A stretch of DNA of 46,859 nt from a virus. The position numbers were made by a program, and so were the translations under genes. The notes beneath the pieces are model-generated. The model had not been told where the DNA came from and did not search any database. It was given only the letters and a program-made list of their open reading frames with translations. Positions 30,642 through 38,724 of the stretch are shown here, in pieces (position 1 is the stretch's first letter; each line of letters begins with the position of its first letter). The stretch spans positions 1 to 46,859 of IMG/VR virus record IMGVR_UViG_3300006854_000011; one strand, 5' to 3'.

Positions 30642-32842
30642 TTGCTTGCTCCAGACTGAGGATTTTGTGCTTTCTCTCGCTGCACAGCAGCCTGCATAGC
30701 CTGTTTTTCCATCCCCATCTGATGCTTTTGAATGTCGAGGCTGTGCTTCACATTCATTTCACGCATCTTCATGTCGTGTTCAGCAGATTTCTGCTGCATT
30801 TCGAGCTGCGTCTCGTGCTCCTTGGCTTGTGCATCGTACGGATCTGGCTGTTTGTTGATGCGTGCCTTGGAAATCTCACCCGTGAGCTTCATCTCGTTGC
30901 TCGGCATGGGGTTTTCAGCCCGCACTTGGTCCGCAATGTCTTTGCGGCCCATGATCTCCCACACGCCTGCGCGTTCCGTGGCAGCTAACGCGTCAAGATT
31001 AGCCTGCAAGTTCACCTTCGGCTGCACAGGAGGAGGACCGGACATCGCCTTCATCTCCGCGATCATCTCGTCCTTCTGCCGGAGCGTGGACAGCTGCAGC
31101 ACCTTCTGCACCCAATAAGGCCCAAGAGGGATGATCTGAGGCAGGATCTGAAGAATCTCGGATACCTGCTGTGCTTGAGCCGTTTCAGTGTCTTCCAGCT
31201 CGTCGACAATCACGTCATACTGGCTCATGCGGATCTTATCGAGAGCGTCCGCAGTGATGCCCACCTGTCGTCCGTCACCATCCTGCCCATCAGTGATGAG
31301 CATTGTGGTGTTTGGGGTGTAATACAGGCCCACTCGATCTAAGATGACGTGCGCGAGGATCTTTCTGGTGCGCCGGAGATTGTCGAATAACGTGGCTACA
31401 GGCTTGGATGCTTCCGCATACTTGCGCTGCAAGCCCGCACCGGAACGAATCTCGCCGGTTTGCTGGCCTTGCCTTGGGTCCACTCCAACAATCTTGTATA
31501 AATCTTCAGTGGCGCGTTGGTGCATGGCAAACTGGCTCTGAGCTAGCTCAAGGTTTTTGTGGATTTGGAAGCGCTCGTTAGCGAGAGCCCCATCCCGCAC
31601 CTCCACATACCCATCCGCTTTGGCTACTTCCACCTGCACGGCGTCCTTATCGTCCACAGCTCCCTTCTCGGCCACCACTTGGTTCATGGTGAGAAGGTGC
31701 AATGCCTTGCTCTCTCGCTTGTTGATAGCGTCCTGCATGGACAGCGCGAGTGTGACAAGGCTATAGGGCACTCCAGTTTTGCGCCGGTAGGCAAAGTAGG
31801 GCACCAAGGAGAAGAACTTTTGATCTGTTTCCTTGTGCTCAAGAAGAATGCCGCCAGCGTATACCCCGACACATATGCGATGCGTGAGACGATCGATGAT
31901 GCGATATTCAATGCTGTTCTGCTTTGCTTCTTTGAGGAGAGGCAGGATCTCTTTTTTGTCAGTGAACTTTTGGCTCCGTCCATCTTTCATCAGGATGAGC
32001 TGCTCACGTTCTTTCTTTTTGTACTGGATTTGGATAACGCGCACGCGCTCGTTGTCCTTATCCACATACTTCTCACCCTTGAACTGATCCACAGTGGCCA
32101 ATTGGCCGGAGCCCGAGTCTTCACCCAATGCCTGAGCTGCGCCCATGACATTCTTCAGGCCCATCTCAGCCTGCGGGTACTGCTCGATGACATCTTCGAG
32201 CTTCTGCCAATTTGCCCTTGCTACAAACTTTCCGTCTTCGTTCCAATCGTAAGTGCGGGCATCGGGATCAGGAAAAATGACAAGCGGGTCCTCGTGACGG
32301 ATCTTAATGAAGGGCTGCGCGAGGTCGTCGAACGTCACGTCAACATCAAGCACGCCCATGCCACACGTGAAGCCGTCATCCGCCATGTCACGTTCTTCAA
32401 ACTCAAGAGAGTTGCTCTGGCGGATAAAAAGGAAAATGTCAGAGAGGAGGTTTGCTTCCTCTTCATCAATCTTCTGATTGCGTCCTCGGTAGCCAATGCG
32501 GACGCGTTGGTTTACAACATCGCCCACGAGCTTGTTAACGACAACAGCGATTTGGTTGTTCACTGTGTCCGGCTGGCCACGCTCTTCCAGCTCAGCTAGC
32601 TCCGCTGCTGTCCACTGATCTCCCTCTCGATACTCAAAACACTTCACCATCTTCTCGCGGCCTTTAATCCAACTCTGATGGTTCAAAGCATACGAGAACA
32701 TTTTGTCGAGCTTCGTCACGAGGGCGAACTGCTCTGTGTCGCTTAGATCATTCTCACTGGTAAACTCTTTATAGTCCTCTTCGTCTCCCGGCTTATCGGG
32801 TGTGTCGCTTGGATATGTGGGAGACTGAGTGTAATCTGCCAT
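30638..32842 (-). CDS. Portal protein, P22 gp1-like
   Basis: 734 aa, close to P22 portal (725 aa). Conserved features include YREGDQWTAAELAELEERGQ, then VNNQIAVVVNKLVGDVVNQR, MADDGFTCGMGVLDVDV and FPDPDARTYDW. The C-terminal 120 residues are coiled and Gln/Lys/Glu-rich, like the P22 barrel. It forms the dodecameric DNA channel and contacts the terminase (directly upstream) and adaptor. This is the strongest evidence for a P22-like short-tailed virion. Confidence 0.92.
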   Translation of the reverse strand: MADYTQSPTYPSDTPDKPGDEEDYKEFTSENDLSDTEQFALVTKLDKMFSYALNHQSWIKGREKMVKCFEYREGDQWTAAELAELEERGQPDTVNNQIAVVVNKLVGDVVNQRVRIGYRGRNQKIDEEEANLLSDIFLFIRQSNSLEFEERDMADDGFTCGMGVLDVDVTFDDLAQPFIKIRHEDPLVIFPDPDARTYDWNEDGKFVARANWQKLEDVIEQYPQAEMGLKNVMGAAQALGEDSGSGQLATVDQFKGEKYVDKDNERVRVIQIQYKKKEREQLILMKDGRSQKFTDKKEILPLLKEAKQNSIEYRIIDRLTHRICVGVYAGGILLEHKETDQKFFSLVPYFAYRRKTGVPYSLVTLALSMQDAINKRESKALHLLTMNQVVAEKGAVDDKDAVQVEVAKADGYVEVRDGALANERFQIHKNLELAQSQFAMHQRATEDLYKIVGVDPRQGQQTGEIRSGAGLQRKYAEASKPVATLFDNLRRTRKILAHVILDRVGLYYTPNTTMLITDGQDGDGRQVGITADALDKIRMSQYDVIVDELEDTETAQAQQVSEILQILPQIIPLGPYWVQKVLQLSTLRQKDEMIAEMKAMSGPPPVQPKVNLQANLDALAATERAGVWEIMGRKDIADQVRAENPMPSNEMKLTGEISKARINKQPDPYDAQAKEHETQLEMQQKSAEHDMKMREMNVKHSLDIQKHQMGMEKQAMQAAVQREKAQNPQSGASK

Positions 32843-32850
32843 TGGTCATC

Positions 32851-34338
32851 CTAAAGAGTTTTCCAGCTGCGTGTGCTACGACGTTTGCTAGAAGAAGATC
32901 GATTCGAGTAAAGCTGGCGCACCATGCGCTCGTCCTGCAGGAACGTCATCATCAAAGCGTCGGCTCTGTTTGGGCTGTCCACCCCGCGCTTCTTCATTTT
33001 GTCTTTGCTCTCGATAATAATGCGGCCCGAGCTATCATCGTATCGAGGCGCGTTGAGATCGCCTTTGAGAATAGGATCATCAGGGATGCTGATGTTTCCC
33101 TTTTCAAATGTCTCTCGCATGCGCCACCACAGCTCGTCGCGGAGAAGCACAAATCTTTCTTGATCGTAAGCTTTCTCCGACACTTTAACGGGGATTGTAT
33201 CGGTGCCGATGCCTTTAACGCGTCGTTCAATCTCACCCACTACGCCCCATCCCCATCCGATGGTGTCGCCATAAAGAATTGACGGAGTGTCCGCGAGCAC
33301 ATCTCTCACCACCCAATCAACAACTTTGGTAGGCTCGTTATAACCGCGTGCTTCAATTGGAGACAGCACCTTCGGGCCAAGACGCTTAAGCAGCACCGAA
33401 TCATCGCCGCCAGCTCCCACGTCGAGAGAATAGACAAGCTTATCGTCAGGGAACGGCTCAAGCTCTCTGTCCACCGCGTCTTCAATGTAATCCCAAGGAA
33501 TGACTTCGTTATCGCCGGAGAGAGGAGGTAGACCGAGAACCCTGATGCGGAACGCGTTGCTCTCTCGCCCATATTTCCTCTCCAGTCGTTCTATGGATTC
33601 CCGAGAAACAAGTTCACTCTCTTCACTGTTCCAACGGAACGTCACCCATTGGTTGCGTTCCTTGAACTGTGTGTCGTAGGCGAAGCCTTTCCCGCGAGTC
33701 GGGTTAAAAGTGAGGAGACATAGATTGCATTTGCGAGTGAGTGTAGCTTCAAGAGGCCGGTACACCGGATCAGGCACGCCTGTGGCTTCGTCACCGACGA
33801 TAAGTACAAAGTCCTCGTGTAATCCGGCGAGCGTTTCAGCTTGCTCCTCAGCACTATTCCTCGGATTCGCCGTACGTGCCGATATGAACCACTGCTGGCC
33901 ATCGCATTCCTTCAAAAAGAACTTGTCACTCTGCCACACGAACCAATCTTTGATCTTGCTCTTCTGATGCCATTTGGCTAGCTCGGACCAGAGGTTGTCA
34001 CGCAACTGCCGCGCACTAGGCGACACGGCAACACATTTGGGGTATGGGAAAACAGAAAGGAACCAGAGCACGAGGAAAGAAGCCAAGGCTCCTTTGCCAG
34101 TGCCGACACCGGACATGATGCTAAGGCCGAACTTACGCGATAGGTCGCGGAGCTTCTCGGAGTGATTCCCATTCGGGTTACCATTCACTTCGAGCTTGGC
34201 CCACACGAGCTGCACGAATGCCTCAGCTGCTTTTTTCTGTTGTGAAGTGAAAACGAAATCCGGCAACGTATCCCGGCGATACTTGTCGATGTCTTTAGAC
34301 CATCCCAGGATTATGTCGGATTCTTGTGAACGTGGCAT
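32851..34338 (-). CDS. terL: Terminase large subunit
   Basis: Packaging motor, 495 aa. ATPase Walker A SGVGTGKGA (76-84) and Walker B VLIVGDEA (178-185), with a C-motif-like LLTFNPT. The nuclease domain shows VYSLDVGAGGDDS (302-314) and SPNRADALMMTF near the C-terminus, the acidic residues of an RNase H fold. A Ser/Arg-rich tail (SNRSSSSKRRSTRSWKTL) ends the protein. It most resembles headful-type terminases that accompany P22-like portals. Follows a 63-base gap after the 67-aa gene. Confidence 0.93.
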   Translation of the reverse strand: MPRSQESDIILGWSKDIDKYRRDTLPDFVFTSQQKKAAEAFVQLVWAKLEVNGNPNGNHSEKLRDLSRKFGLSIMSGVGTGKGALASFLVLWFLSVFPYPKCVAVSPSARQLRDNLWSELAKWHQKSKIKDWFVWQSDKFFLKECDGQQWFISARTANPRNSAEEQAETLAGLHEDFVLIVGDEATGVPDPVYRPLEATLTRKCNLCLLTFNPTRGKGFAYDTQFKERNQWVTFRWNSEESELVSRESIERLERKYGRESNAFRIRVLGLPPLSGDNEVIPWDYIEDAVDRELEPFPDDKLVYSLDVGAGGDDSVLLKRLGPKVLSPIEARGYNEPTKVVDWVVRDVLADTPSILYGDTIGWGWGVVGEIERRVKGIGTDTIPVKVSEKAYDQERFVLLRDELWWRMRETFEKGNISIPDDPILKGDLNAPRYDDSSGRIIIESKDKMKKRGVDSPNRADALMMTFLQDERMVRQLYSNRSSSSKRRSTRSWKTL

Positions 34339-34401
34339 TCGTCTCCGGCTTCTTTAGCCTCCGGCGACGACGCACCATCAGGGGCAGGAAATTGTTAGCG
34401 G

Positions 34402-34605
34402 CTACTCGAAATCATATGCGCTCCAGTCTACAGGAGGAGGCTGGTGCTCTTCACACAACCACTTCTCATTCCAGAGGCGCATGGCTTCTCCGTATGCTTT
34501 AGGAGGAAGCTCAGTGATATTTTCTTTCGTACAAAGCACTGTCGCGCACCGCTGCACGAGAACAAGCTTCACAGGGGCATCAGGATCGCAGGCAACAGGC
34601 GTCAT
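34402..34605 (-). CDS. Hypothetical protein (67 aa)
   Basis: ATG overlaps the preceding stop. The protein has three cysteines (VACDP, QRCATVLC, WLCEEHQ) that could bind zinc, and ends PPPVDWSAYDF. It sits between small head-region genes and the large terminase. Function unknown. Confidence 0.6.
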   Translation of the reverse strand: MTPVACDPDAPVKLVLVQRCATVLCTKENITELPPKAYGEAMRLWNEKWLCEEHQPPPVDWSAYDFE

Positions 34606-34862
34606 GCTGTGGGGTAGCCCATCAAACTCTTCTCGTCGTCGTTGGGCTTCAACTTGTGCACAGTGACAGTGACGTGGTGCTGAGTCTTCGGCTTCTTGTG
34701 TTTTCGCTGATCTTCTCCCACCACACTGCTTAGCTCATCGTGAGAAGACATGTCGCTGATGCGGCCATGAACATGAAGCTGCACAGAGTCTCCATGCTTC
34801 TTCCCTTTCATCAGCTTCCTGGCTTCATCGCCGTGTATGTGCAAACTACCGTGATCTTTCAT
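34602..34862 (-). CDS. Small His-rich head-region protein (86 aa)
   Basis: ATG 34862 overlaps the previous stop (ATGA), favouring it over an upstream TTG. HGSLHIHGDEARKLMKGKKH is followed by VQLHVHGRISDMSSHD and HHVTVTVHKLKPNDDE. The short beta-strand and Lys/His pattern resembles small capsid-associated phage proteins (staple or decoration types), but this is only suggestive. Confidence 0.6.
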   Translation of the reverse strand: MKDHGSLHIHGDEARKLMKGKKHGDSVQLHVHGRISDMSSHDELSSVVGEDQRKHKKPKTQHHVTVTVHKLKPNDDEKSLMGYPTA

Positions 34863-35005
34863 GTTATCTTCCAAAGATTTGTTTGAGACTTGAGCGACGC
34901 GTGCGCTTCTTTCCCATGCTCGGATACTTGCGAGCCACTGCGGCCAGGAAGAGCGAACGACCCGCTAGGGATTTTCTTTCTTGCTCGGGCGGTGAGTTTG
35001 GCCAT
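34859..35005 (-). CDS. Shortened MAKLT-type phage protein with out-of-frame conserved tail
   Basis: ATG 35005 to TGA 34859, 48 aa: MAKLTARARKKIPSGSFALP is the N-terminus of a widespread small phage protein family. The rest of the frame is unlike the family. In another frame the DNA encodes ARKYPSMGKK, typical of the family's C-terminus, then RRSSLKQIFGR. So the gene appears to have lost its middle and shifted frame. The stop overlaps the next ATG, so the short product is probably translated. Confidence 0.5.
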   Translation of the reverse strand: MAKLTARARKKIPSGSFALPGRSGSQVSEHGKEAHASLKSQTNLWKIT

Positions 35006-35039
35006 TGACTGCTTGCTCCTACTATGTCATTCTGCACAG

Positions 35040-35342
35040 ATGGCAGAATCAGAATACGATGTAACAATGCATCCGCTGGAGAAAGTGAAATGTGCTGAGT
35101 GCAAAACAGAGGTGACGCTATCGGTGATGCTGAAACGCGGCACGACGATGGAGCGAAAGCTAATTCATATTGGCCGCTATGTGCACCTGCTGGCCGCTAG
35201 CCTCTACGACCTGGGCGATCTGGTTAAGTTTGCCCCTGCGCTTATTGCCGCCAGCTTGATGTCATTGTATGTCTTCGACGACATACCGGAGCTGTTTGGC
35301 TACGTGGACCTCAGCATCCGCAAAGCTCTCTTCTTCGGCTAA
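35040..35342 (+). CDS. Opposite-strand gene in the late operon (100 aa, CxxC and membrane segment)
   Basis: ATG 35040, ending by a 4-base overlap with the convergent minus-strand gene. It fills the only gene-free gap on the minus strand here. The protein has KCAECKT near residue 17, basic helices and a hydrophobic helix (KFAPALIAASLMSLYVFDDI). A TTGACT (35005-35010) lies upstream but no good -10 or ribosome-binding site was found. It looks like an inserted moron gene; function unknown. Confidence 0.55.
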   Translation: MAESEYDVTMHPLEKVKCAECKTEVTLSVMLKRGTTMERKLIHIGRYVHLLAASLYDLGDLVKFAPALIAASLMSLYVFDDIPELFGYVDLSIRKALFFG

Positions 35343-35509
35343 CGACCAAAAATAGATTTAAGAGACGATCTCCGCTTCCGCTTCTTATTACTACGTCCGG
35401 CTTTACTCAGCGCGATTGCAACAGCTTGCCGCTGCGGCTTGCCTGCGGCTATCTCCGTGCGAATGTTGCTGCTGACGGTAGCGTTGCTTCTTCCTGATCT
35501 AAGCGGCAT
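35339..35509 (-). CDS. Small phage protein (SNIR...IAIALSKAG type, 56 aa)
   Basis: ATG 35509. MPLRSGRSNATVSSNIRTEI continues to KPQRQAVAIALSKAG, a pattern common in short phage/prophage proteins near head genes. The tail KRRSSLKSIFGR nearly matches the out-of-frame tail of the 34859-35005 region, suggesting duplicated or exchanged 3' ends. Overlaps the HNH gene by 11 bases. Function unknown. Confidence 0.65.
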   Translation of the reverse strand: MPLRSGRSNATVSSNIRTEIAAGKPQRQAVAIALSKAGRSNKKRKRRSSLKSIFGR

Positions 35510-35927
35510 AGGATTGTCTCCTGTTCGCATATTGTTCTTTCGGTGTAGCCCAACGAACATTCCCAGGCTCATAATTGCCGTCATTGTCAGGATACCGATC
35601 TAAAGTTTTTCCCTCGGGCCGCTCTCCCATGTCCGCTAGGAAGTTTTCGAACTGCATCCAGCGCTCGCACACTGTGATGCCTCGCCCGCCGTAGTCGTCA
35701 AAATTTATTGCCTCGAAATTTAAGCAACGCTCTTTCATCTTGCGCCACGAGTTGTACGTGCGAGTGAGAATACCGTTAGAAGAATGGCCATGCTTGGTAA
35801 AGCGCTGAATCGTCTGCTCACGCTTTTCACAACCACAAGATCCGTACCCACGATGCTCAATCGCTATCAGGTATGACATCCGCAACCACTTCTGCGTCTT
35901 GCACTGGCATATTGCTTCCCAAAACAT
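35499..35927 (-). CDS. HNH homing endonuclease beside the small terminase
   Basis: Best start ATG 35927; homologous-looking sequence (TTGRFQVRQG) continues upstream, so the true start may be near 36008. N-terminal half: CQCKTQKW...YGSCGC zinc region; then TYNSWRKMKERCLNFEAINF, DYGGRGITVCERWMQFENFL and TLDRYPDNDGNYEPGNVRWA, the AP2/HNH-type homing nuclease pattern with KEQYANRR at the end. It overlaps the small terminase gene in another frame by 71 bases or more, so it probably invaded its 3' end. Confidence 0.85.
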   Translation of the reverse strand: MFWEAICQCKTQKWLRMSYLIAIEHRGYGSCGCEKREQTIQRFTKHGHSSNGILTRTYNSWRKMKERCLNFEAINFDDYGGRGITVCERWMQFENFLADMGERPEGKTLDRYPDNDGNYEPGNVRWATPKEQYANRRQSYAA

Positions 35928-36429
35928 TATCCCTTGACGGACCTGGAATCTGCCGGTTGTCGTCCACCGGCCTAGCTTTGTCTGCTGCGGAATCTGTCTT
36001 CGGATCATGTGCCTCCGCGATAATCGCCCTAAGAGAGAAGATATTTTCTGTACTGCGGCCCTCAAGTAGTCGGCGTTGTTGAAAACTTTTGTCCATCAGC
36101 GCGATGGCTTCGATCGGCGTCATGCTCGACACTAAGTCGTGAAGTCTTGCGCGGCTCTCGATGTTCAAAGCAGTGAGGTCGATGAGTTCTTTGCTCTTGT
36201 AATCTTCTACCAGCTCTCGAAACTTGGGGTCCGTGAACATGGGGCTCTGCACATACTTGCGGATCGTGTGCGGAGAGCGTGACATGATTGCCCCGATCTC
36301 ATACGTGCCCAGGTTCAGCTCGGACAAAGCTAGCATTTGAGCCTGCTCTCTTTTTGACGGCTTCTTGCCTTTTTTCTTTGGGCGTCGTTCCGTGAGAGCT
36401 GAGGCTCGTTTTGCTGCGTGCTTGGCCAA
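35857..36429 (-). CDS. Terminase small subunit-like HTH protein
   Basis: TTG start with an AAAGGAAA site, 190 aa. The basic N-terminus (RRPKKKGKKPSKREQAQML) precedes a helix-turn-helix (NLGTYEIGAIMSRSPHTIRK) and a helical oligomerisation region. Position as first gene of the leftward operon before the large terminase supports the small terminase role. The last about 50 residues overlap the HNH gene and may be acquired sequence. Confidence 0.72.
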   Translation of the reverse strand: MAKHAAKRASALTERRPKKKGKKPSKREQAQMLALSELNLGTYEIGAIMSRSPHTIRKYVQSPMFTDPKFRELVEDYKSKELIDLTALNIESRARLHDLVSSMTPIEAIALMDKSFQQRRLLEGRSTENIFSLRAIIAEAHDPKTDSAADKARPVDDNRQIPGPSRDNVLGSNMPVQDAEVVADVIPDSD

Positions 36430-36946
36430 GACTGTTTCCTTTCGGGCTTACATAAATCACCAGCCTGTCGCCCCTCGTGGGGGCGTATCTCGTGTCTATA
36501 CCCCTCAAGGTAATGGTCCCAAAATACGAGTCTGTGGCCAATGCTCTAGGGCGCGAGCCAAGGTAAGTGTGCGGACAAGCAGAAGTTCTTTTTGTTTCCA
36601 CACGTGAGAAAAGTGGAACTAATATAGACCTCTCCATCCCCTTCCCCCTGGGGCCGGGGGTAGGCGTCGCCTTTGGTTCGACATGATCGTCAACCCAAGC
36701 GCGGTCATTGTCAACCTTACCTCCATATTCACTAACAATAACAATAACTTAACTACTAATCCGGTATGTCCTAACAGCTGCGCAGGCAATCGGCCACGTT
36801 CCGGATAGGTCTATCAGGAACACAAAAGATCAATGTTTTTGCAGTGGCAGTAGCACGTTCGCACCTAATCGTGTTACTCCGCGTGTGTTTGCCTTTTAGT
36901 GTAGCGCGAGCAGTCAAGCATTCAGCTCCTCTAGCTTGCCTGATTT

Positions 36947-36959
36947 TGTCACTATGACA
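36947..36959. promoter_or_regulatory. Candidate operator TGTCA-CTA-TGACA
   Basis: Perfect 5-base arms around a 3-base centre. It shares the pattern with 37030-37042 and, with one mismatch, with 41197-41209 in the XRE gene promoter. Half-sites TGTCAC continue at 36963 and 37063. The likely ligand is the XRE protein encoded at 41289. Confidence 0.5.
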
Positions 36960-37029
36960 CAATGTCACGTCACTCTGCCCGTTGCTGCAAAGCAAATCAA
37001 AACACTTTCACATAATCGCTAAGACTTAA

Positions 37030-37042
37030 TGTCACACTGACA
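37030..37042. promoter_or_regulatory. Candidate operator TGTCA-CAC-TGACA
   Basis: Perfect inverted repeat 33 bases before the ATG of the first rightward gene and 13 bases after a CATAAT box (37011-37016). Binding here could block the start of the rightward arm. No convincing -35 accompanies the CATAAT. Confidence 0.5.
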
Positions 37043-37074
37043 TAGTGGCACGCTGAATGCATTGTCACTAGGTC

Positions 37075-37767
37075 ATGAAGCACAAAGAGTTAATCGGGTT
37101 CAAGCCTATCAACGCACGTGACCGCAACGAGAAGCTCGGGAATATCCCATACACAACGTCAAGCGCCGAGACTTGCCCGTCAGCATGTCCACTCAAAGCA
37201 AAAGGATGCTACGCAAAGCAAGGACCCTTGTATTGGCATTGGCGCAAAGTGACTGAAGGCAAGCGTGGAATCACGTGGCAAGCGTTCTTAGATAACATCA
37301 AAGCGTTACCGGACGGCCAAGTGTGGAGGCACAATCAAGCAGGGGATTTGCCCGGTGTCGACAATGACATTGACACACACAAGCTTGACGAAATTGTGAA
37401 AGCCAACACTGGCAAGCGTGGCTTCACATACACACACAAGCCAGTATCCAGCGCAAAGAATCGTAAAGCAATTGCTAGAGCTAATCACCTAGGCTTCACT
37501 ATCAATCTCTCTGCCGACAATCTCCGCGAAGCAGACACACTGAAAGCTTTAAACATTACGCCTGTTGCTGTGGTGCTGCCTCTTGGCACGGAGAAGAAAA
37601 TCAGCACACCCGCAGGCAACACAGTGATTCTATGTCCTGCGCAGTACAAAGAGAATCTCACATGCGGCAACTGCAAACTGTGTGCAATCCGCGATCGTAA
37701 AGTGATTATTGGATTTGAAGCACACGGAGCAAGCAAAAAACACGTCAGCAACCTTGTAGGAGAATAA
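37075..37767 (+). CDS. Conserved phage protein with cysteine clusters (DUF7227-like)
   Basis: 230 aa, first gene of the rightward arm. Signature segments: TCPSACPLKAKGCYAKQGPL, then WRHNQAGDLPGVDNDID, FTYTHKPVSSAKNR, GFTINLSADNLREAD and a second cysteine group (CPAQYKENLTCGNCKLC). Such proteins recur in phages and plasmids, with cysteines that could bind metal; biochemical role is not known to me. An operator-like palindrome lies directly upstream. Family naming is from memory of the pattern. Confidence 0.75.
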   Translation: MKHKELIGFKPINARDRNEKLGNIPYTTSSAETCPSACPLKAKGCYAKQGPLYWHWRKVTEGKRGITWQAFLDNIKALPDGQVWRHNQAGDLPGVDNDIDTHKLDEIVKANTGKRGFTYTHKPVSSAKNRKAIARANHLGFTINLSADNLREADTLKALNITPVAVVLPLGTEKKISTPAGNTVILCPAQYKENLTCGNCKLCAIRDRKVIIGFEAHGASKKHVSNLVGE

Positions 37768-37771
37768 TGCC

Positions 37772-38002
37772 ATGACACGAAAGTACACACTCACGTTGAA
37801 AGAATATTCCGAAGCGTTAAAGCACGCGGTGCCTAGTAGCTACACGGAACTTGTCAACTCTGCACACGGAGATGATCATCACGTCCGTATCACTTTGCAC
37901 ACGGCAGAACTGCCGCAATGCGTCATTCTTGACGCGGACACGGGCAAGAATGGCACGCTCCAAGGCCTATGTGGAACAATCAGGTTTAATGATCTTCGCT
38001 AG
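37772..38002 (+). CDS. Early hypothetical protein (76 aa)
   Basis: ATG after an AGGAG site nine bases upstream. Begins MTRKYTLTLKEYSEALKHAV and has a short beta-rich end (HVRITLHTAELPQCVILDAD). No family known. It is followed by a 73-base gap with CATAAT and GGTCACC/TGTCA half-sites, perhaps another regulated start. Confidence 0.7.
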   Translation: MTRKYTLTLKEYSEALKHAVPSSYTELVNSAHGDDHHVRITLHTAELPQCVILDADTGKNGTLQGLCGTIRFNDLR

Positions 38003-38075
38003 TTGCCTCTTGGCATAATCATTGCGACACAAGGTCACCATGTCAACACGTCACCTATCAGAAACAGAGGAAAAT

Positions 38076-38300
38076 ATGAACATAAAAACAATTACAGCAA
38101 TGCGCGACAAACTCGCCAGCGCACGCAATGATTTGAACATTGCCATTGAATTTCTGGATTGCCTTGTAACGAATCCCACGGACAAAAATACAACTATGTT
38201 GCTCGGCCAGGCCTGTGCAGCTCTTGAGCCTATACGCGTTGACGTTAGCAAGGCAGAAGCAACCTTATGCGACATTCACCGAGGCAACCTTAAGAAATAA
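38076..38300 (+). CDS. Early hypothetical helical protein (74 aa)
   Basis: ATG 38076 has a GAGGAAAA site; an in-frame ATG at 38040 has none. The protein is helical (MRDKLASARNDLNIAIEFLD) with cysteines, probably a small coiled-coil. Function unknown. Confidence 0.65.
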   Translation: MNIKTITAMRDKLASARNDLNIAIEFLDCLVTNPTDKNTTMLLGQACAALEPIRVDVSKAEATLCDIHRGNLKK

Positions 38301-38317
38301 ACAAAGGAAAGAAGAAA

Positions 38318-38458
38318 ATGGACAAAACAATCCGAGTTATCCGCCTTATGCAATTAATTGCGCAAGTGAGAAAAACTTACTCATGGAACCCAGCCGCAAG
38401 CGATTGTCTCGACATGCTGGTTGCCTACATTGAAAAGGACATGGAGAGCAAATCATGA
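38318..38458 (+). CDS. 46-aa early peptide
   Basis: ATG with an AAAGGAAAG site. MDKTIRVIRLMQLIAQVRKT is followed by DCLDMLVAYIEKDMESKS. Overlaps the next ATG (ATGA), supporting it. Unknown function. Confidence 0.65.
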   Translation: MDKTIRVIRLMQLIAQVRKTYSWNPAASDCLDMLVAYIEKDMESKS

Positions 38459-38724
38459 ACTGGCAAAAGCACGCAAGCGTAAGAAAAGGCGGAAAGCCCT
38501 ACTTCTACCGAGCACAAGGCAAAACCGGATTCTATTCAATCGTCTGGAATCGCTGGAGCCATACTTATCACGCAACATGGCCGACATGTGTAAATGCCAT
38601 TGAATTTGATTCGGTGCCAAAAGCAAAGCGATACCTAGACAAGCTTGAAAAAATAACCGGGAATCAAGCCCGACCTAAACACGAAGGAGAAAAATATGTC
38701 GAACAGCACACTGTCAGCACATAG
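38455..38724 (+). CDS. Early hypothetical protein (89 aa)
   Basis: Coupled to the previous stop. Aromatic and basic: KPYFYRAQGKTGFYSIVWNR, then AKRYLDKLEKITG. Its 3' end overlaps the next gene by 29 bases. Unknown function; a small nucleic-acid-binding role is possible but unsupported. Confidence 0.65.
   Translation: MNWQKHASVRKGGKPYFYRAQGKTGFYSIVWNRWSHTYHATWPTCVNAIEFDSVPKAKRYLDKLEKITGNQARPKHEGEKYVEQHTVST

Larger units (their letters stand above)
36430..37074. other. Gene-free divergent control region (645 bases)
   Basis: Separates the two arms. On the minus strand TTGACA (36714-36709) with a weak -10 GACGAT 17 bases on is a candidate late promoter. A tract ACAATAACAATAACTTAAC near 36735 is A/T-rich. 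Hairpins are CGCCCC-TCGT-GGGGGCG (36469-36485) and a C/G-rich tract CCCCCTGGGGCCGGGGG near 36644. Two TGTCA-N3-TGACA sites lie at 36947 and 37030, and CATAAT at 37011 is a possible -10 for the rightward arm. An origin of replication could lie here; no coding frame is convincing. Confidence 0.6.

Noticed and set aside
31559-32599. Long plus-strand open frame antisense to the portal gene
   Set aside because: Its length follows from codon bias of the portal gene on the other strand; the portal frame has clear family motifs.
36771-36995. Minus-strand frame in the control region as a gene
   Set aside because: It is low in coding character, lacks a ribosome-binding site and covers the operator-like palindrome.
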